Assembly (NCBI GenBank): GCA_964484205.1
Contig: CAZAEZ010000029.1
Coordinates: 1-64,000 of the forward strand
Source of the DNA: M3007 sp964484205
GTDB taxonomy: Bacteria; Bacteroidota; Bacteroidia; Chitinophagales; Saprospiraceae
DNA length: 64,000 nucleotides
Direction: 5' to 3'
Both the position numbers and the translations under genes were made by a program. Below the pieces are notes generated by a model. The model saw only the letters and a program-made list of their open reading frames with translations, was not told the DNA's origin and ran no database searches. Of the stretch, positions 62,489 through 64,000 are shown in pieces (the first letter of the stretch is position 1; every line of letters starts with the position of its first letter).

Positions 62489-64000
62489 TTAACCCCGGCC
62501 ATCGCGCCACTCCCCCGGCGTTACGCCAAAAAGTTCCTTGAAGCGCCGCGAAAACTCTTGGGCATTCGAAAAACCTACATCATAGGCAATGGAAGCAATT
62601 TTGTCGGCAGGCCGGGCGCGCAACTCCGTGCGGGCACGCGTCAACCGGACGTGGCGGACAAATTGCGTGGTGTGCATGCCGGACAAGGCGTCCAGCTTGC
62701 GGTGTAATTGGGAAACGCTGACAAACAAGGCATCGGCCAGTTCGGGCACGGTCCACTGACGCTGCAAGTCGGCCTCAATCAAATTTTTCACCTCCTCCAG
62801 GAATCTTTGTTCCTGTGCCGTCACCGGGTCGGGCGGCAAGGCCATGGGCTCTTCCCCATCCGTTGCCAGGCCTGCCGAGCGCAGGTAATAGGCGCGCAGC
62901 TTGCGCAGGGCTTCGAGGAGGTTGGCAATACGAACCAGCAATTCTTCTTTGTGAAAGGGCTTAGCCAGGTAGTCATCGGCGCCGCGCTTCAGTCCGGCGA
63001 TCCTGGAGTCAATGTCCGCCTTGGCCGTAAGCAGAATGATCGGGATGTGGCTGGTGCGGGTATCCGTTTTCAGGGTATGGCACACTTCAAAGCCGTCTTT
63101 GTGCGGCATCATCACATCGCTTACGATCAGGTCGGGCATTAAATCCAGCGCCCGGTCGATGCCCTGCGCGCCGTCGCGGGCCACGGCAATGCGGTACAGC
63201 GGATGCAGGCATTGCTGCAGGTAATGCACTACGTCGGGGTTATCTTCGACGAGCAACACCAGGGGGGCGGACCTTTCTTTTTTTGAAAATGCCGTTTCAA
63301 CTACTTCGCCTGGCACCGGCGCAGCCAGACCGGCTTGCTCCAGGTTGTCTGCCCGCTTTAGTTGCGGCGTATTCGTTTGCAAACCGGCCTTGTTGGTAAT
63401 GGGCAGCAAAACGGTAAAACGCGCGCCGTGGCCCGGTTTGCTGTCCACGGCAATTGTTCCGCCCATGAACAACACGAGTTCACGGGATAGAGCCAGACCG
63501 ATACCGGCGCCTTCAGCGGTACGGGTAGCCGAGTCGTCGGCCTGATAAAAACGATCGAAGATATGCGGCAATTTGCCGGCAGAGATTCCCGTGCCGGTAT
63601 CGCGTACGCAAAGCCGGAGCATCGGTTGGCGGTTTTCAGTGCATGCTTCGAGTTCAAGGGCGACCGTTCCACCCGCCGGGGTAAATTTCAGCGCATTGGA
63701 CAACAGGTTGGAGACAATGGTTTGCAGGCGCTCGGGGTCGTAGTCCATCCGGATCGACGCTTGTCCGGGATTGAAGTACAGCTGTATTTTCCGGGTTTGG
63801 GCCAGGGTCTGGAAACTCTCCATCAAACAACGCAGATATTCCACTACATCGCCCTGAACCATGTCCAGACGCAAATGTCCCGATTCAACCTTGGCCAGGT
63901 CGAGCATTTGATTGGCCAGGCGGAGCACTTGCCGCCCGTTGCGGCCGATCATGTCGAGCCCGGATTTCAGGCTTTCGCCGGCCTGGGCCTTGAGTTGTTC
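62489..64000 (-). CDS. hybrid two-component sensor (HTCS) C-terminal part, partial
   Basis: The open frame runs off the right edge of the window, so only the C-terminal ~503 residues are visible. In order: the end of a HisKA dimerisation domain (RLANQMLDLAKVESGHLRLD), an HATPase domain with N-box NLLSNALKFTP and G-boxes DTGTGIS and GAGIGLALS, a receiver domain with LVEDNPDVV, the phospho-acceptor Asp in DLIVSDVMMP and the conserved Lys in LAKPF, and a C-terminal AraC-type helix-turn-helix domain (about the last 100 residues, with VGFSNAQEFSRRFKELFGVTPGEW). Such sensors usually detect sugars through a periplasmic domain encoded upstream, here outside the window, and bind DNA directly. The neighbouring beta-helix lipoprotein gene is a likely target. 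Confidence 0.95.
   Translation of the reverse strand, partial: EQLKAQAGESLKSGLDMIGRNGRQVLRLANQMLDLAKVESGHLRLDMVQGDVVEYLRCLMESFQTLAQTRKIQLYFNPGQASIRMDYDPERLQTIVSNLLSNALKFTPAGGTVALELEACTENRQPMLRLCVRDTGTGISAGKLPHIFDRFYQADDSATRTAEGAGIGLALSRELVLFMGGTIAVDSKPGHGARFTVLLPITNKAGLQTNTPQLKRADNLEQAGLAAPVPGEVVETAFSKKERSAPLVLLVEDNPDVVHYLQQCLHPLYRIAVARDGAQGIDRALDLMPDLIVSDVMMPHKDGFEVCHTLKTDTRTSHIPIILLTAKADIDSRIAGLKRGADDYLAKPFHKEELLVRIANLLEALRKLRAYYLRSAGLATDGEEPMALPPDPVTAQEQRFLEEVKNLIEADLQRQWTVPELADALFVSVSQLHRKLDALSGMHTTQFVRHVRLTRARTELRARPADKIASIAYDVGFSNAQEFSRRFKELFGVTPGEWRDGRG

Overview
The window reads as a chromosome segment of a Bacteroidota bacterium, most likely of the Saprospiria. The evidence is: secreted proteins ending in type 9 secretion (T9SS) sorting domains; a giant protein with PKD-like and HYR-like modules; a WG-repeat protein; a hybrid two-component sensor with an AraC-type output domain; and several promoters with the Bacteroidota -7 box TAnnTTTG. 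The species cannot be named from the sequence alone. A 10-base run of N (10070-10079) marks a scaffold gap.

Region 1 (1-30100) is mostly housekeeping and envelope genes: a TPR-like protein, ndk, a 2148-residue T9SS adhesin-like protein, a phospholipase D/cardiolipin-synthase-like enzyme, a Ppx/GppA phosphatase, outer-membrane barrels, a PhnP-like hydrolase, a rhodanese, prs, a secreted M36 metallopeptidase, Hsp20, a cytochrome c, a WG-repeat protein, a Na+/H+ antiporter, an AntA-like DNA-binding candidate and a VOC protein. Its intergenic spaces hold many long inverted repeats and hairpins.

Region 2 (30101-37300) starts with a deletion scar in which the first codons of araB (ribulokinase) are joined to the last codons of araD (ribulose-5-phosphate 4-epimerase). 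An intact sodium/solute symporter follows. Next comes a minus-strand surface-polysaccharide operon: UDP-glucuronate decarboxylase, rmlB, an acyltransferase, an isoprenoid-synthase-like protein and gmhA.

Region 3 (37461-60859) is the main feature: one co-directional operon of sixteen genes encoding an extracellular contractile injection system (eCIS, of the Afp/PVC/AlgoCIS type). Gene order is DUF4255 cap protein, sheath, two tube proteins, DUF5908 protein, Pvc7-like hub protein, VgrG/Pvc8 spike, PAAR tip, gp25, two gpJ-like baseplate proteins, an 886-residue protein, tape measure, a 138-residue orphan, an AAA+ ATPase, and a 1559-residue DUF4157 protein ending in an HNH nuclease-like domain. 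The genes are tightly packed or overlapping behind one recognisable promoter, so they are probably co-expressed. The last gene is the obvious cargo candidate. An 8-bp tandem repeat sits directly before the first tube gene.

Region 4 (60860-64000) has a beta-helix lipoprotein and the C-terminal part of a hybrid sensor kinase that runs off the right edge. Pairs of 17-bp direct repeats 21 bp apart lie on both sides of the lipoprotein gene and could be sites for the AraC-type output domain.
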